DNA of 64,000 nt, taken from Mycobacterium branderi. GTDB taxonomy: Bacteria > Actinomycetota > Actinomycetes > Mycobacteriales > Mycobacteriaceae. The notes beneath the pieces were generated by a model. The model saw only the letters and a list, made by a program, of their open reading frames with translations, was not told the DNA's origin and ran no database searches. The translations under genes were made by a program, and so were the position numbers. Where the stretch lies: contig NZ_AP022606.1 of assembly GCF_010728725.1 (NCBI RefSeq), forward strand, positions 4,526,001-4,590,000, in the 5' to 3' direction. Below are positions 18,143-28,281 of the stretch, piece after piece (the first letter of the stretch is position 1; every line of letters starts with the position of its first letter).

Positions 18143-18457
18143 TCAGACCGGCGGGGTGCTGGAATCGGGTTGAAGGTCGCGCAATCTGGTGCGATGGGGC
18201 GCTGACTCCACGTATTCGATGACCGCCTCCGGCGGGATCAACCCGTAGCGCACCTGCAGGTCGACCGGATTGAGCCCGAAGTACTCGGCGGCTCTGATCA
18301 GGTTGTCGGCCGTGACGAGCCTGCCCTCGCGAGCCGCCTTGTAGTAGGCCGACTTTCGGTAACCGAACGCCTCGTATACCTCGGTGGCGGCAAGGGGCCT
18401 GCCGACCAGGTAGGGCAGCACCACCGCAGGGTCTTTATCGCGGTCGTCCATGGCCAC
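18143..18457 (-). CDS. Small phage-repressor-like HTH protein
   Basis: A 104-residue protein with starts at GTG 18457 or ATG 18451. A helix-turn-helix is plausible at about 25-75: ATEVYEAFGYRKSAYYKAAR, then LIRAAEYFGLNPVDLQVRYGLI. The last phrase, with FGLNPVDL, is typical of small actinobacterial and mycobacteriophage immunity-repressor-type regulators. It starts about 116 bp from the divergent small exported protein gene, and the AT-rich gap between is the obvious place for it to bind. It is followed by the membrane protein gene. Its role is inferred from pattern only. Confidence 0.65.
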   Translation of the reverse strand: MAMDDRDKDPAVVLPYLVGRPLAATEVYEAFGYRKSAYYKAAREGRLVTADNLIRAAEYFGLNPVDLQVRYGLIPPEAVIEYVESAPHRTRLRDLQPDSSTPPV

Positions 18458-18573
18458 AAATGATGCTCTCGATGGACAAGGGACCGATTACGTGGACGTA
18501 AAAACTGTATTAACTACCTAAGTTCACTTTTGCAGACTACTGTTCTTTTATATAGCCCAGGCGGGAGAACACC
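18458..18573. promoter_or_regulatory. AT-rich divergent promoter region
   Basis: A gap of 116 bases between the HTH gene (leftward) and the small exported protein gene (rightward). It is clearly AT-richer than its surroundings, with the direct repeat ACGTGGACGT near 18492-18501 and a TTTATATAG -10-like stretch at about 18546-18554. An AGAA/GGCGGGAG purine stretch lies before ATG 18574. It probably holds two promoters and an operator for the HTH protein. Confidence 0.45.
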
Positions 18574-18867
18574 ATGTCTGCATGCCAGCGCAGCAAGGCC
18601 CGGCGACTCGCGCAACGGGCAGTGGTCACCGCCGCCGGCGTGCTGGTGATGCTCAGCGGCGCTGGTGTCACCGGCCTACCCGGACAGGCCCGCGCGGATA
18701 ATCCGCAGTGCGTCGCGGACCAGACGGATCCGTGTCCGGCACCGGTGGAGGGTTCGGCCGATACGGCAAGCCAATCCCGTATGCAGCCGACGAGTCGACC
18801 CCACATACGCAGGCTCTGCCAGCCCGCGAGGATTGGGGCGTTCTGCTACCAGATCCGAGTGCGCTGA
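18574..18867 (+). CDS. Small exported protein, C-terminal frame uncertain
   Basis: A 97-residue protein. A clear signal peptide (basic start, hydrophobic 14-33) ends at ARA-DN (near 41), followed by NPQCVADQTDPCPAPVEG with two cysteines. After this point the reading in this frame (about 60-97) looks like low-quality sequence rich in Arg, Ser and Cys. The +2 shifted frame over the same bases instead gives a more protein-like GRYGKPIPYAADESTPHTQA stretch followed by LPAREDWGVLLPDP. A frameshift, or a real short tail, cannot be decided here. Exported small proteins of this kind are common in mycobacteria. Function unknown. Confidence 0.6.
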   Translation: MSACQRSKARRLAQRAVVTAAGVLVMLSGAGVTGLPGQARADNPQCVADQTDPCPAPVEGSADTASQSRMQPTSRPHIRRLCQPARIGAFCYQIRVR

Positions 18868-18870
18868 GCG

Positions 18871-21228
18871 TTACGCCGCTGACGTCACCCGGTAGACGTC
18901 GTAGACGCCTTCGACGTTGCGGACGACGTCGAGCAGATGTCCCAGGTGCTTGGGGTCACCCATTTCGAAGGTGAACCTGCTGACCGCCACCCGGTCGTTC
19001 GACGTCGTCACCGAGGCCGACAGGATGTTCACCTTCTCGTCGGCCAGCACCCGGGTCACGTCGGAGAGCAGCCGATGCCGGTCGAGCGCCTCGACCTGGA
19101 TCGCCACCAGGAACACCGACGACGGCGACGGCGCCCAGTGCACCTCGATGATGCGCTCCGACTGCTGTTGCAGCGACGCGGCATTGGTGCAGTCGGTGCG
19201 GTGCACGCTGACCCCGCCGCCCCGGGTGACGAACCCCATGATCGCGTCGCCCGGTACCGGCGTGCAGCATTTGGCCAGCTTGGTCAGCACCCCGGGGGCG
19301 CCCGGTACCGCGACGCCCGTGTCGTCGGTGCTGCGCGGGCGTCGCAGCATGGTCGCCGGGGTGGACCGCTCGGCGAGGTCCTCCTCGGCCTGGTCGATGC
19401 CGCCCAGTTCGGCCACCAGCCGCTGCACCACATGCTTGGCCGAGACGTGCCCTTCGCCGATCGCGGTGTAGAGGGCCGACACGTCGGCGTAGTGCAGCTC
19501 GTTGGCTACCGCGGCCATCGACCCGCCATTGACCAAGCGCTGCAACGGAAGTCCGCCACGGCGAACCTCGCGGGCCATCGCCTCCTTGCCGGCCTCCAGC
19601 GCTTCCTCGCGGCGTTCTTTGGCGAACCACTGGCGGATCTTGGTCTTGGCGCGCGGCGACACCACGAACTGCTGCCAGTCCCGCGACGGCCCGGCGTTGG
19701 GCGCCTTGGACGTGAAAACCTCGACGACTTCCCCGTTTTCGAGCTTGCGCTCCAGCGCTACCAGCCGGCCGTTGACGCGGGCGCCGATGCAGCGGTGGCC
19801 GACCTCGGTGTGCACGGCATAGGCGAAGTCCACCGGTGTTGACCCGGTGGGCAGCGTGATCACGTCGCCCTTCGGGGTGAACACGAAAATCTCTTGCACC
19901 GCAAGGTCGTAACGCAGCGATTCCAGGAATTCGCCTGGGTCGGCGGCCTCACGTTGCCAGTCGAGCAACTGCCGCATCCATGCCATGTCGTCGATCTCGG
20001 CGGCGGCGTGCGGGTGCGGAACACCGTTGCGGCCCTTGGCTTCCTTGTAGCGCCAGTGCGCGGCGATGCCGTATTCGGCGGTGCGGTGCATGTCGCGGGT
20101 GCGGATCTGCACCTCCAGCGGCTTGCCCTCCGGGCCGACGACGGTGGTGTGCAACGACTGGTACACCCCGTAGCGTGGCTGGGCGATGTAGTCCTTGAAT
20201 CGGCCCGCCATCGGCTGCCACAGCGAATGCACCACGCCCACAGCGGCGTAACAGTCGCGGATCTCGTCGCAGAGGATCCGGATGCCGACCAGGTCGTGGA
20301 TGTCGTCGAAGTCGCGGCCCTTGACGATCATCTTCTGATAGATCGACCAGTAGTGCTTGGGCCGGCCCTCGACCACCGCGTTGATCTTGGATGCGCTTAG
20401 CGTGGCGACGATCTCGTCGCGCACCTTGGCCAGGTAGGTGTCCCGCGACGGGGCCCGGTCGGCCACCAGTCGCACGATCTCCTCGTACTTCTTGGGGTGC
20501 AGGATCGCGAACGCCAGATCCTCCAGCTCCCACTTGACGGTCGCCATTCCCAGCCGATGTGCCAGCGGCGCAATGACTTCCAGCGTTTCACGGGCCTTGC
20601 GGGCCTGCTTCTCCGGCGGCAGGAACCGCATCGTGCGCATGTTGTGCAGCCGGTCGGCGACCTTGATCACCAGCACCCGCGGGTCGCGCGCCATCGCGGT
20701 GATCATCTTGCGGATGGTCTCGCCCTCGGCGGCGCTGCCCAACACCACCCGGTCCAGCTTGGTCACGCCGTCGACCAGATGGCCGACCTCTTCGCCGAAT
20801 TCCTCGGACAGCTGCGCCAAGGTGTAGCCGGTGTCCTCGACGGTGTCGTGCAGCAGGGCGGCCACCAGCGTGGTGGTGTCCATCCCCAGCTCGGCCAGGA
20901 TGTTGGCGACGGCCAGCGGGTGGGTGATGTACGGGTCGCCGGAATGGCGCATCTGGTCGGCGTGTCGCTGCTCGGCGACCTCGTAGGCGCGCTGCAGGAT
21001 CGACAGGTCGGCCTTGGGGTGAATCTCGCGGTGCACCGCCACCAGCGGCTCGAGCACCGGGCTGACCGTGCTGCGCTGGGCGGTCATTCGCCGCGCCAAC
21101 CGTGCCCGCACCCGTCGCGACGCGCTGGTGGAGGTCTTCAGCCCGATCCGGGGCTCCGCCGGCAGGGCATCGGGGACCTGCAGCGGCTCGGTGGGCGGCT
21201 GGGTAGCCGTGCGCTGGTCGTCCGCCAC
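18871..21228 (-). CDS. relA: Bifunctional (p)ppGpp synthetase/hydrolase (Rel)
   Basis: A 785-residue RelA/SpoT homologue that makes and degrades (p)ppGpp, the stringent-response alarmone. GTG 21228 is chosen because GGAGGTGA stands directly upstream, and the start matches the family better than ATG 21279. Domains in order are: HD hydrolase ([24 protein letters not shown]), synthetase ([40 protein letters not shown]), TGS (about 440-500), helical/zinc-finger region with CCTPVPGD, and a C-terminal ACT domain. Both catalytic domains look intact, so it should be bifunctional. Same strand as apt, about 93 bp away. Confidence 0.96.
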   Translation of the reverse strand: MADDQRTATQPPTEPLQVPDALPAEPRIGLKTSTSASRRVRARLARRMTAQRSTVSPVLEPLVAVHREIHPKADLSILQRAYEVAEQRHADQMRHSGDPYITHPLAVANILAELGMDTTTLVAALLHDTVEDTGYTLAQLSEEFGEEVGHLVDGVTKLDRVVLGSAAEGETIRKMITAMARDPRVLVIKVADRLHNMRTMRFLPPEKQARKARETLEVIAPLAHRLGMATVKWELEDLAFAILHPKKYEEIVRLVADRAPSRDTYLAKVRDEIVATLSASKINAVVEGRPKHYWSIYQKMIVKGRDFDDIHDLVGIRILCDEIRDCYAAVGVVHSLWQPMAGRFKDYIAQPRYGVYQSLHTTVVGPEGKPLEVQIRTRDMHRTAEYGIAAHWRYKEAKGRNGVPHPHAAAEIDDMAWMRQLLDWQREAADPGEFLESLRYDLAVQEIFVFTPKGDVITLPTGSTPVDFAYAVHTEVGHRCIGARVNGRLVALERKLENGEVVEVFTSKAPNAGPSRDWQQFVVSPRAKTKIRQWFAKERREEALEAGKEAMAREVRRGGLPLQRLVNGGSMAAVANELHYADVSALYTAIGEGHVSAKHVVQRLVAELGGIDQAEEDLAERSTPATMLRRPRSTDDTGVAVPGAPGVLTKLAKCCTPVPGDAIMGFVTRGGGVSVHRTDCTNAASLQQQSERIIEVHWAPSPSSVFLVAIQVEALDRHRLLSDVTRVLADEKVNILSASVTTSNDRVAVSRFTFEMGDPKHLGHLLDVVRNVEGVYDVYRVTSAA

Positions 21229-21321
21229 GTTTGTCACCTCCGGCCTCCCAGGATATCGCTCGGACGGAGTCGTCATCATTTGATGACGGCTGCGAAAGCG
21301 GTGGTCCGGGGGTTGGCCGGC

Positions 21322-21840
21322 TCAAACAGTGCGCAGGCTGTGGACCGGCAACGGTGCGACCAGCTCCCGACCGCCCAGCCCGGCCAGCTCCAGCACCACG
21401 GCGGCGAGCGTCACGTGCGCGCCGCTGTGTTCGAGCAGCCGGCGCGCCGCCGCCAGCGTCCCGCCGGTGGCCAGCACGTCGTCGACGATGACGACGCTGC
21501 GTCCGGCCAGCTCGATGCCGTCGGCCGGGATTTCCAGGGTGGCGGTGCCGTATTCGAGGTCGTAGTGCTCGGCACGCACCGGGGGCGGCAGCTTGCCGCC
21601 CTTGCGGATGGCCAGCATGCCGGTGCCCAGCCGGGCCGCGACGGCGCCGCCCACCACGAAACCGCGGGCGTCGATACCGGCGATCAGGTCGGCGCCGGCC
21701 GCCACGTCGGCCAACGCCCCGGTCACCGCGGTGAAGCCGCGACGGTCGGCGAACAGCGGGGTGAGGTCCTTGAATTGGATTCCGGCCGTGGGGAAGTCGG
21801 GAACCTCCCGGGTCAAGGATGCGATGAGCTCCGCTATCAC
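21322..21840 (-). CDS. apt: Adenine phosphoribosyltransferase
   Basis: A 172-residue purine-salvage enzyme: adenine plus PRPP gives AMP and pyrophosphate. The PRPP loop [18 protein letters not shown] lies near 114-131; [12 protein letters not shown] and the early [15 protein letters not shown] are also typical. Start GTG 21840 overlaps the stop of the upstream lipoprotein gene (GTGA), so translation is coupled; the long open frame further upstream is a shadow of that gene. The order apt-lipoprotein-secF-secD is the same as in M. tuberculosis. Confidence 0.93.
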   Translation of the reverse strand: MIAELIASLTREVPDFPTAGIQFKDLTPLFADRRGFTAVTGALADVAAGADLIAGIDARGFVVGGAVAARLGTGMLAIRKGGKLPPPVRAEHYDLEYGTATLEIPADGIELAGRSVVIVDDVLATGGTLAAARRLLEHSGAHVTLAAVVLELAGLGGRELVAPLPVHSLRTV

Positions 21841-23480
21841 CGGACCAGCACCCAGCGGTCCATGTTCCAGCCGGCGCCCCAGCGGGTCGGGTTGGCCGTG
21901 ACGGCGTACATCTTCTTCGACGCCATCAGGGTGCGCTGCTGGCGATACAGCGGCAGTGTGGGCATGTCGGCCCACAGCACCGGCGCGCTTTCGGCCAGCA
22001 GCCGCACCAGCTCGGCCGGGTCGGCCGACACCGCCAGCGCGCTGATGATCCCGTCGATCTGGCCGTTGCTGTAGCCGGGCAGATTGTTGCCGTTGCCGGT
22101 GTGCAGCGTGTAGGCATCCATCGCCGGCGACCCGGTCGACCCGCTGCCGCTGGCGCCGCCGGTGCTGGCCAACAGCACGTCGATCTTTCCGTCCCGCAGG
22201 GTCTGCGGGCCGGTGGTGTCGGAGGTGACGTCGGAGACCGTGATACCCGCCGGTGCGCAGGCCTTGGCGATCGCGCCGACGGTGGCGGCCAGCCGCGCGT
22301 TGGGCGCCCGGTAGCCGATGCGCACGGTCAGCGGCGCCCCACCCAGTGCGCTGCGGGCCGCGTCGGGATTCGCCTTGACGAATTTCGCGGCCTCGGGGAC
22401 GTTTTCGGCCTGGGCGATGGCGTCCTCGGCGGCGGTGTGCAGCCGAGAGTTGGCGATCGGCACCCCGGCGTCGCGCGCGATCACGTCCCGCGGTGTGCAC
22501 GACGCGACGGCGCGACGCACCAGCGTGTCGGCGAACCGGCCGTTCGGCGCGAAGATCAGCTGCTGGATCCCGTCCGACGGCGCATCGGTGCGCTGGTAGT
22601 TGTCCGGGGTGATCACCGATCCCGACGAACCGGCCGCGACGTCGGCGACGTCGATGCTGCCGTTGTTGAGCCGGTCCTGGATGTCGGCCTTCTGCGGCCA
22701 CACCGTGATCCGCTTGGTCATCGGCTTGGGGCCCCACCAGCGGTCGTTGGCGACCAGCACCACCCCGCCGTCGTTTAGCACCGATTCGATCTTGTACGGC
22801 CCCGACGACGGGAACCGCTTGATGTCCAGGCCCGGCTTGAGGTCCCAGATCGTGTTCCACCGCTGGGCGATGCGCTCGACGGCCTGCATGTTCTTGCCCA
22901 GCACCGACGCGGTGACGTCGACACCCAGGTCGTCGGCGATGACGTGGGACGGCATCAGCGACGTTGCGGTGAACAGCTCGTCGTAGTCGATGACGCTGCG
23001 GTCCGGCGCGAACGACACCCGCGCCTTCTTCTGCCCGGGCTGGCAGTCGATGCCGGCGATGTCGATATAGCCGGCCTGGGTGGCGGCGTCGAACCCCGGG
23101 AACTTCCCGGAATGAGCGGCCCACGTCAGCACCATGTCGTCGCAGGTGACCGGCTTGCCGTCGGAATAGACGGCATTGTCGGCGATCTGGTAGTCGAGCA
23201 CCAGCGGCGCGCCGCCGACCACCGAGACGGTGCCGAAGTCATGGTCGGCCACCACTTGCCCGTCGGGTCCGTGGTAGCCGAACCCGGTCAGGGTGCGGGC
23301 GAATGCCTGCGCCCCGGCAGTGGCGGCGCCGGTGACGGTGTTGGTGTTGTAGGTGACCAGCGCGCCGTCGACGGCGTAGTCGATTTGACCGGCTGCGCTG
23401 CCCGAACACGCGGTCAGCGGCGAGGTGGCCACGAGCGTCGCCGCCGAGACGGCCGCAGCGCGCCGACGCCAGGCAGCCAT
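21837..23480 (-). CDS. ABC transporter substrate-binding lipoprotein, peptide-binding family 5 (Rv2585c type)
   Basis: A 547-residue exported lipoprotein. The signal peptide ends in the lipobox LTAC (Cys25). The mature protein is of the oligopeptide/dipeptide-binding (SBP_bac_5) family: [68 protein letters not shown]. No permease or ATPase gene is adjacent, so it is an orphan binding protein or has taken on another role. It sits 4 bp after secF and overlaps apt, so it is co-transcribed with the Sec genes. Confidence 0.88.
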   Translation of the reverse strand: MAAWRRRAAAVSAATLVATSPLTACSGSAAGQIDYAVDGALVTYNTNTVTGAATAGAQAFARTLTGFGYHGPDGQVVADHDFGTVSVVGGAPLVLDYQIADNAVYSDGKPVTCDDMVLTWAAHSGKFPGFDAATQAGYIDIAGIDCQPGQKKARVSFAPDRSVIDYDELFTATSLMPSHVIADDLGVDVTASVLGKNMQAVERIAQRWNTIWDLKPGLDIKRFPSSGPYKIESVLNDGGVVLVANDRWWGPKPMTKRITVWPQKADIQDRLNNGSIDVADVAAGSSGSVITPDNYQRTDAPSDGIQQLIFAPNGRFADTLVRRAVASCTPRDVIARDAGVPIANSRLHTAAEDAIAQAENVPEAAKFVKANPDAARSALGGAPLTVRIGYRAPNARLAATVGAIAKACAPAGITVSDVTSDTTGPQTLRDGKIDVLLASTGGASGSGSTGSPAMDAYTLHTGNGNNLPGYSNGQIDGIISALAVSADPAELVRLLAESAPVLWADMPTLPLYRQQRTLMASKKMYAVTANPTRWGAGWNMDRWVLVR

Positions 23481-23484
23481 CGGG

Positions 23485-24696
23485 TTACCGCTTGTTTCGC
23501 TTGCCGGTCGGCCGTACCGGCCGCGCGCCCGGCGCCGGCTTGCTCGGCGCTGGCTTCTTCGGGGCGGCCGCGGTGGGCTGCCGCTTCGGCTCGTCCTCGA
23601 CCGATTCCACTGGCTCCGAAGGCTTTTCGGGAGCGCCGTTGCGGCGCCGCAGCACCCGGCGGGTGTGGCCGCGCACCAGCTCGGTGCGCTCGCGCAGGGT
23701 GACCAGCAGCGGAGTGGCGAAGAAGATCGACGAATACGTGCCGACGATGATGCCGACCAGCTGCACCAGCGCCAGGTCCTTGAGCGTGCCGACGCCCAGC
23801 AGCCACACGGCCACCACCAGCAGCGCGATCACCGGCAGCACCGAGATCAGGCTGGTGTTGATCGAGCGCATGAACGTTTGGTTGACCGCCAGGTTGGCCT
23901 GTTCGGCGAAGGTGCGCCGCGTGGTGTGCTGGAAGCCGTGGGTGTTCTCCTCGACCTTGTCGAACACGATCACGGTGTCGTAGATGGAGAACCCGAGGAT
24001 GGTCAGCAGCCCGATGACGGTGGCCGGTGTGACCTCGAAGCCCACCAGTGAGTAGATCCCGGCGGTGACAGTCACGTCGAAGAACATTGCGGTCAGCGCG
24101 GAAATCGCCATGTAGCGCTCGTAGCGTACGGTGATGTAGAGGGCGACCAGCACCAGGAACACCACTAGCGCGATCACCGCCTTCTTGGTGATCTGACCGC
24201 CCCAGGTCGAGGACACCGCCGAGTCGCTGATGGCCTGCTTGCTGGGTTTGCCGTCGGCGCCTTTCGGCTTGAACCGGTCGAACAGCGCGGTTTTCAGCTT
24301 GTTGGTCTGGTCGTTGGACAGCGTCTCGGAGCGGATCTGCACGGTCGCCGACGCGCCTTTGCCGACGATCACCACCGACTCGGCGTCCTTGCCCAGCGCC
24401 TGGCGGAATACGTCTTCCACCTGGCTGACCTTTACTGTGCCCGTCGCACCCGCCACGGGCATCGACACCTTGGTGCCGCCCTGGAAATCAATGCCAAAAG
24501 TGAAGCCGCGCAACACAATGCTGGCGATCGCGATCGCCACGATAGTCCCGCTGATCGCGTACCACATCCGGCGGCGCCCGACCACCTCGAACGCGCCGGT
24601 ACCGGTGTAGAGCCGGGACAGGAAACTGTGATGCGGCAGCTGCGCGCCGTTGACGTCGTCGACGATGGCGGCGTCGGACTCGGTGAGTTCGGTCAT
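23485..24696 (-). CDS. secF: Protein-export membrane protein SecF
   Basis: A 403-residue RND-type membrane protein that, with SecD and YajC, uses the proton motive force to help the SecYEG translocon finish export. There is an N-terminal helix ([20 protein letters not shown]), a periplasmic domain starting [10 protein letters not shown], and five more helices with [18 protein letters not shown] and [19 protein letters not shown]. The C-terminal tail of about 60 residues is basic and Pro/Ala-rich, as usual in actinobacteria. Its ATG overlaps the secD stop (ATGA). Confidence 0.95.
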   Translation of the reverse strand: MTELTESDAAIVDDVNGAQLPHHSFLSRLYTGTGAFEVVGRRRMWYAISGTIVAIAIASIVLRGFTFGIDFQGGTKVSMPVAGATGTVKVSQVEDVFRQALGKDAESVVIVGKGASATVQIRSETLSNDQTNKLKTALFDRFKPKGADGKPSKQAISDSAVSSTWGGQITKKAVIALVVFLVLVALYITVRYERYMAISALTAMFFDVTVTAGIYSLVGFEVTPATVIGLLTILGFSIYDTVIVFDKVEENTHGFQHTTRRTFAEQANLAVNQTFMRSINTSLISVLPVIALLVVAVWLLGVGTLKDLALVQLVGIIVGTYSSIFFATPLLVTLRERTELVRGHTRRVLRRRNGAPEKPSEPVESVEDEPKRQPTAAAPKKPAPSKPAPGARPVRPTGKRNKR

Positions 24697-26399
24697 CTCG
24701 CTACCCCCGTATGCGCTGCGGCCCGGCGTTCGCGCGCAACCTGCTGAACCGCACCCAGGCCGTTGTAGGCCGGTTTGCCCAGCGTCGGCGACTTGGACGC
24801 GAGGTACACCAGCGGCCAGGTCACCAGGAACACCACGACGAGGTCGAGGATCGTGGTGAGGCCCAGGGTGAACGCGAAGCCCTTCACCTGTCCGATCGCG
24901 AGGAAGTACAGCACCGCGGCGGCCAGGAACGTCACCGCGTTACCGGACACAATGGTCTTGCGGGCCCGCGCCCAACCGCGAGGCACCGCCGAGCGGAACG
25001 AACGGCCTTCGCGGATCTCGTCTTTGATGCGTTCGAAGAACACCACGAACGAGTCGGCGGTGGTGCCGATCCCGATGATCAGACCGGCGATGCCGGCCAA
25101 GTCCAGTGTGTAGTTGATGTAGCGGCCCAACAGCACCAGGATCGCGAAAACCATTGCGCCGGAAGCCACTAGCGACAGCGCGGTGAGCAAGCCCAGTACC
25201 CGGTAGTACAGCAGCGAGTACACCAGCACCAGCGCCAGACCGATCGCACCGGCGATCAGGCCCGCCCGCAGCGACGTCAAACCCAATGTGGCCGAGACGG
25301 TTTCGGCCTCCGACGATTCGAACGACAGCGGCAGCGAGCCGTATTTGAGGACGTTGGCCAGCTGGCGTGCGGTGTTGGCGGTGAACGGCGGATCACCACC
25401 GGTGATCTGGGTTCGGCCGCCGGGGATCGCTTCGCGGATCTGCGGGGCGCTCACCACCTGCGAGTCCAGGGTGAAGGCGGTCTGGGTGCCGACGTGCGCG
25501 GCGGTGAAGTCGGCCCAGGTGTTGGCAGCGGCGCTCTTGAACTGCAGGTCGACCACGTAGCCGCCGCTGCGCTGGTCCAGGCCGGAGCTGGCGTTTTGGA
25601 TCTGGTCGCCGCTGATGATCGACGGCCCCAGCAGATAGGCCATCTTGTGGTCTTTGTCGCAGGTGATCAACGGCAGCTTGGGGTCGTCGTTGCCGGCCAG
25701 GATGTCGTCTTTGCCGCACTGGGTGGCCTGGAATTGCAGGCCGTAGAACTGGATGGCCTTGTTGTCGCTCTGGCGCCACTTCTTCTCTTTGGCGATGCGC
25801 TCGGCGAGATCCTTGCGCGGGTCCGGCGGGCCGGGCTGCACGGGCGGCTCCTGCGGGTAGGGCCGCCGCTGCGCGGGCGGTGCCTGCCCGGGGGCGGGCT
25901 GACCGCCCGGCGACTCGCCTGGCCCGGGCGGCGCCTCCCCCGGCGCCGGGCCCGGCTCTCCGGCCGGGGGCGCCGGCTTGCCCGACGGCGCCGGCTGTTC
26001 CGGCGGCGGAGCCGTCTCCACCGGCAGCGCATTGATCACCGGGCGGATGTACAGCCGCGCGGTCTGGCCCAGGTTGCGGGCCTCGTTGCCGTCGTTGCCG
26101 GGGACCGTGATCACCAGGTTGTCACCGTCGACAACGACCTCGGAACCAGAGACGCCCAGCCCGTTGACCCGGGCGCTGATGATTTGCTGCGCCTGAGCGA
26201 GCGCGTCGCGCGTCGGCCTCGAGCCGTCCGGGGTGCGTGCGGTCAACGTGACCCGGGTGCCGCCCTGCAGGTCGATGCCCAGCTTCGGCTCGGCGCGCTT
26301 GTCCCCGGTCAGGAAGACCAACAGGTAGACGCCGATGAGCAGGGCCAAAAACACCGTCAGGTAGCGGGCAGGGTGCACCGGCGCCGAAGGCGATGCCAC
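24693..26399 (-). CDS. secD: Protein-export membrane protein SecD
   Basis: A 568-residue partner of SecF. The first helix ([20 protein letters not shown]) is followed by [15 protein letters not shown], a large periplasmic domain, then five helices including [20 protein letters not shown] and [19 protein letters not shown]. Between about residues 120 and 190 lies a low-complexity Pro/Gly/Glu/Ala linker with repeats of the PPxxP type, an actinobacterial insertion that varies between species. It overlaps secF by 4 bases; yajC lies about 65 bp upstream. Confidence 0.95.
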   Translation of the reverse strand: MASPSAPVHPARYLTVFLALLIGVYLLVFLTGDKRAEPKLGIDLQGGTRVTLTARTPDGSRPTRDALAQAQQIISARVNGLGVSGSEVVVDGDNLVITVPGNDGNEARNLGQTARLYIRPVINALPVETAPPPEQPAPSGKPAPPAGEPGPAPGEAPPGPGESPGGQPAPGQAPPAQRRPYPQEPPVQPGPPDPRKDLAERIAKEKKWRQSDNKAIQFYGLQFQATQCGKDDILAGNDDPKLPLITCDKDHKMAYLLGPSIISGDQIQNASSGLDQRSGGYVVDLQFKSAAANTWADFTAAHVGTQTAFTLDSQVVSAPQIREAIPGGRTQITGGDPPFTANTARQLANVLKYGSLPLSFESSEAETVSATLGLTSLRAGLIAGAIGLALVLVYSLLYYRVLGLLTALSLVASGAMVFAILVLLGRYINYTLDLAGIAGLIIGIGTTADSFVVFFERIKDEIREGRSFRSAVPRGWARARKTIVSGNAVTFLAAAVLYFLAIGQVKGFAFTLGLTTILDLVVVFLVTWPLVYLASKSPTLGKPAYNGLGAVQQVARERRAAAHTGVAR

Positions 26400-26464
26400 G
26401 TTGTTCTAGTCTCCTCGTTGATTTACGACTGCACCCGCAAAGGTTACGTGCCGCTCGGCCGACC

Positions 26465-26803
26465 TCAGTCTTTGGGCAGTCGGTCCGCGTCGGCGGTGAG
26501 CTCGACCGCGTCGGTCTCGTCGACCTCCACGGCCTCGGGCACCTCCGGCTCGATGCGGTCGCGGATCGCGAGCTTCATCCACGTGGTGACCACGCCCGGG
26601 GCGATCTCGAGATCCACGGTGTCGTCGGTGATGTCGGTGACGGTTCCCTGCAGTCCGGAGGTGGTGTGCACCCGGTCGCCGACCTGCAGCGACTCGTGCA
26701 GGTCGATCGTGGCCTGCATCGCGCGCCGCTGACGCCGCGACGCGAAGAACATGAACACCCCCAGGATGACCAGCAGCGGCAAGAAAACAACCAGTTGTTC
26801 CAT
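26465..26803 (-). CDS. yajC: Preprotein translocase subunit YajC
   Basis: A 112-residue protein with one N-terminal helix (LVVFLPLLVILGVFMFFASRRQRR) and the YajC domain (HESLQVGDRVHTTSGLQGTVTDITDD), plus an acidic tail. It associates with SecDF in the membrane. It is upstream of secD on the same strand, so yajC-secD-secF-lipoprotein-apt form one block. Confidence 0.93.
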   Translation of the reverse strand: MEQLVVFLPLLVILGVFMFFASRRQRRAMQATIDLHESLQVGDRVHTTSGLQGTVTDITDDTVDLEIAPGVVTTWMKLAIRDRIEPEVPEAVEVDETDAVELTADADRLPKD

Positions 26804-26818
26804 GCCCGCCAGTGTGCC

Positions 26819-28219
26819 CTACCCGCCCGCATATTCGACCATCGGTTCGGTGTCGGCGACCTGTCCGTTCACCCTGATCGTCAACCCTTCGCGGCGCATC
26901 TCATACCGCGTGCCGTCGTCGGGGTTCACCGCGTCGAAGCCGTCGCCGGCCGGAGTCGCCCCGGGCAACTCGATGGCCGCCCCATCCGAGAGCCGCAAGC
27001 CGCGGTAGTAGTAGGTACCGGTGCCCGCCGACTTGCAGACGACCAGCGCGGACTTCGTGGTCCGTGCGGCCAGCGCCGCCACGTCGGCGCCGTGGCATCG
27101 CGCGTCGGGGTAGCCCAAAAAGCCGTGCGCGTCGGCGTCCGGCAGCGAGATCCCCGAGGTGGTCGGGGCCAGCGCGGACGCCGTGGTGGGCTTGGGCGTG
27201 GCCCGGGCCGGCTCGGTGCGCGACGACGAGGGGGGTGCGGCCGGCGACGACCGGTGCTCGGGCCGGACGAGGACGACGACGGCCGCGACAGCAGCTGCGA
27301 CGACGACCGCGGCCGCGATCGCCCCGACCACAACCCGGCCCGACCGCTTGGCCGGCTGCTGGCGCAGGTGCGGTGTCAGCTGCGGGGCGGCGGCGTCGAG
27401 CGCCGCCCTGGCCAGCTCACCGGCCGAGGCGAACCGCTCGTCGGCGCGTTTGGCCATGCCCTTGGCGACCACCGCGTCGAACGCCGGGCTGAGGCCCGGG
27501 CGGACCTGGGAGGGTCGCGGCGGCGCCGAGAACAGGTGGGCGGCGATCAACTGGCTGATATCGGCGCCGTGAAACGGTGGGGTCCCGGTCAGGCATTGAT
27601 ACAGCAGGCAGGCCAGCGAATAGATGTCGGCGGCCGGCCCTAACGGCTCGCTTGTGAAGCGTTCCGGCGCCATGTACGACTTGGAGCCCACCAGGTGGCC
27701 GGCGGTGGTCAGCCCCGGATCCACGCCCGAATAGGCAATACCGAAGTCCACCAGATAGACGAAGCCGTCCGGTGTGATCAGCACGTTCTCTGGTTTGACG
27801 TCGCGGTGGACCAGCCCGTCGCGGTGGGCGGCGTCCAGCGCACTGGCCAGTTGGCTGATCACCGAGCCTGCGGCCTCCGGGCTGAGCGGGCCGTCCTCGG
27901 TCAGCACGGTTTTCAGGTTGCGGCCCTCGACCAACCGCATGTCGATGTAGAGCACGCCGTCGATTTCGCCCCAGTCGTGCACCGGAATGACGTGCGGTTC
28001 GGCCAGCCGCGCCGCCACCCGGGACTCGCGCTGGAATCGGCGACGGTAGTCCTCGTCGGCGGCCAGGTCGTCGAGCAGCAACTTCAGCGCGACCGTGCGG
28101 CCCTTGGCCGTGTCGTACGCGCGGTACACCTCACCCATGCCGCCGGCGCCCAGCAGCGCCTGCAACTCGTACGGCCCGAACATGCTGCCGACACGTGACC
28201 CCTGCCGCGGTGAGGGCAT
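26819..28219 (-). CDS. Transmembrane Ser/Thr protein kinase (PknE/F/I-like)
   Basis: A 466-residue eukaryotic-like kinase. Glycine loop GAGGMGEVYRA (24-34), catalytic Lys46 (VALKLLL), HRD at 138-140 (VHRDVKPEN), DFG at 158-160, and SYMAPERF as activation-loop end are all intact. The kinase domain is followed by a juxtamembrane linker, one transmembrane helix (about 288-312), and an extracytoplasmic domain: a Pro/Thr/Ala-rich stem, then about 110 residues with two cysteines (DARCHGAD, ALVVCKSAG). It should phosphorylate cytosolic proteins in response to an outside signal. No such gene stands between yajC and gabT in M. tuberculosis. Confidence 0.92.
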   Translation of the reverse strand: MPSPRQGSRVGSMFGPYELQALLGAGGMGEVYRAYDTAKGRTVALKLLLDDLAADEDYRRRFQRESRVAARLAEPHVIPVHDWGEIDGVLYIDMRLVEGRNLKTVLTEDGPLSPEAAGSVISQLASALDAAHRDGLVHRDVKPENVLITPDGFVYLVDFGIAYSGVDPGLTTAGHLVGSKSYMAPERFTSEPLGPAADIYSLACLLYQCLTGTPPFHGADISQLIAAHLFSAPPRPSQVRPGLSPAFDAVVAKGMAKRADERFASAGELARAALDAAAPQLTPHLRQQPAKRSGRVVVGAIAAAVVVAAAVAAVVVLVRPEHRSSPAAPPSSSRTEPARATPKPTTASALAPTTSGISLPDADAHGFLGYPDARCHGADVAALAARTTKSALVVCKSAGTGTYYYRGLRLSDGAAIELPGATPAGDGFDAVNPDDGTRYEMRREGLTIRVNGQVADTEPMVEYAGG

Positions 28220-28281
28220 GACGGCATCCTCTCAGACATCGAGCCCTTGACGCGGCAAAGCGAGAGTGAGACAACGGGCTT

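Noticed and set aside
20497..22074. A 525-codon open frame on the plus strand
   Set aside because: Antisense to relA, apt and the substrate-binding gene, all with clear homology. Composition is that of a shadow frame.
25800..26040. Pro/Gly/Glu-rich repeats in secD as a separate repeat element or PE/PPE gene
   Set aside because: The segment is in frame within secD, and such linkers are normal in actinobacterial SecD.
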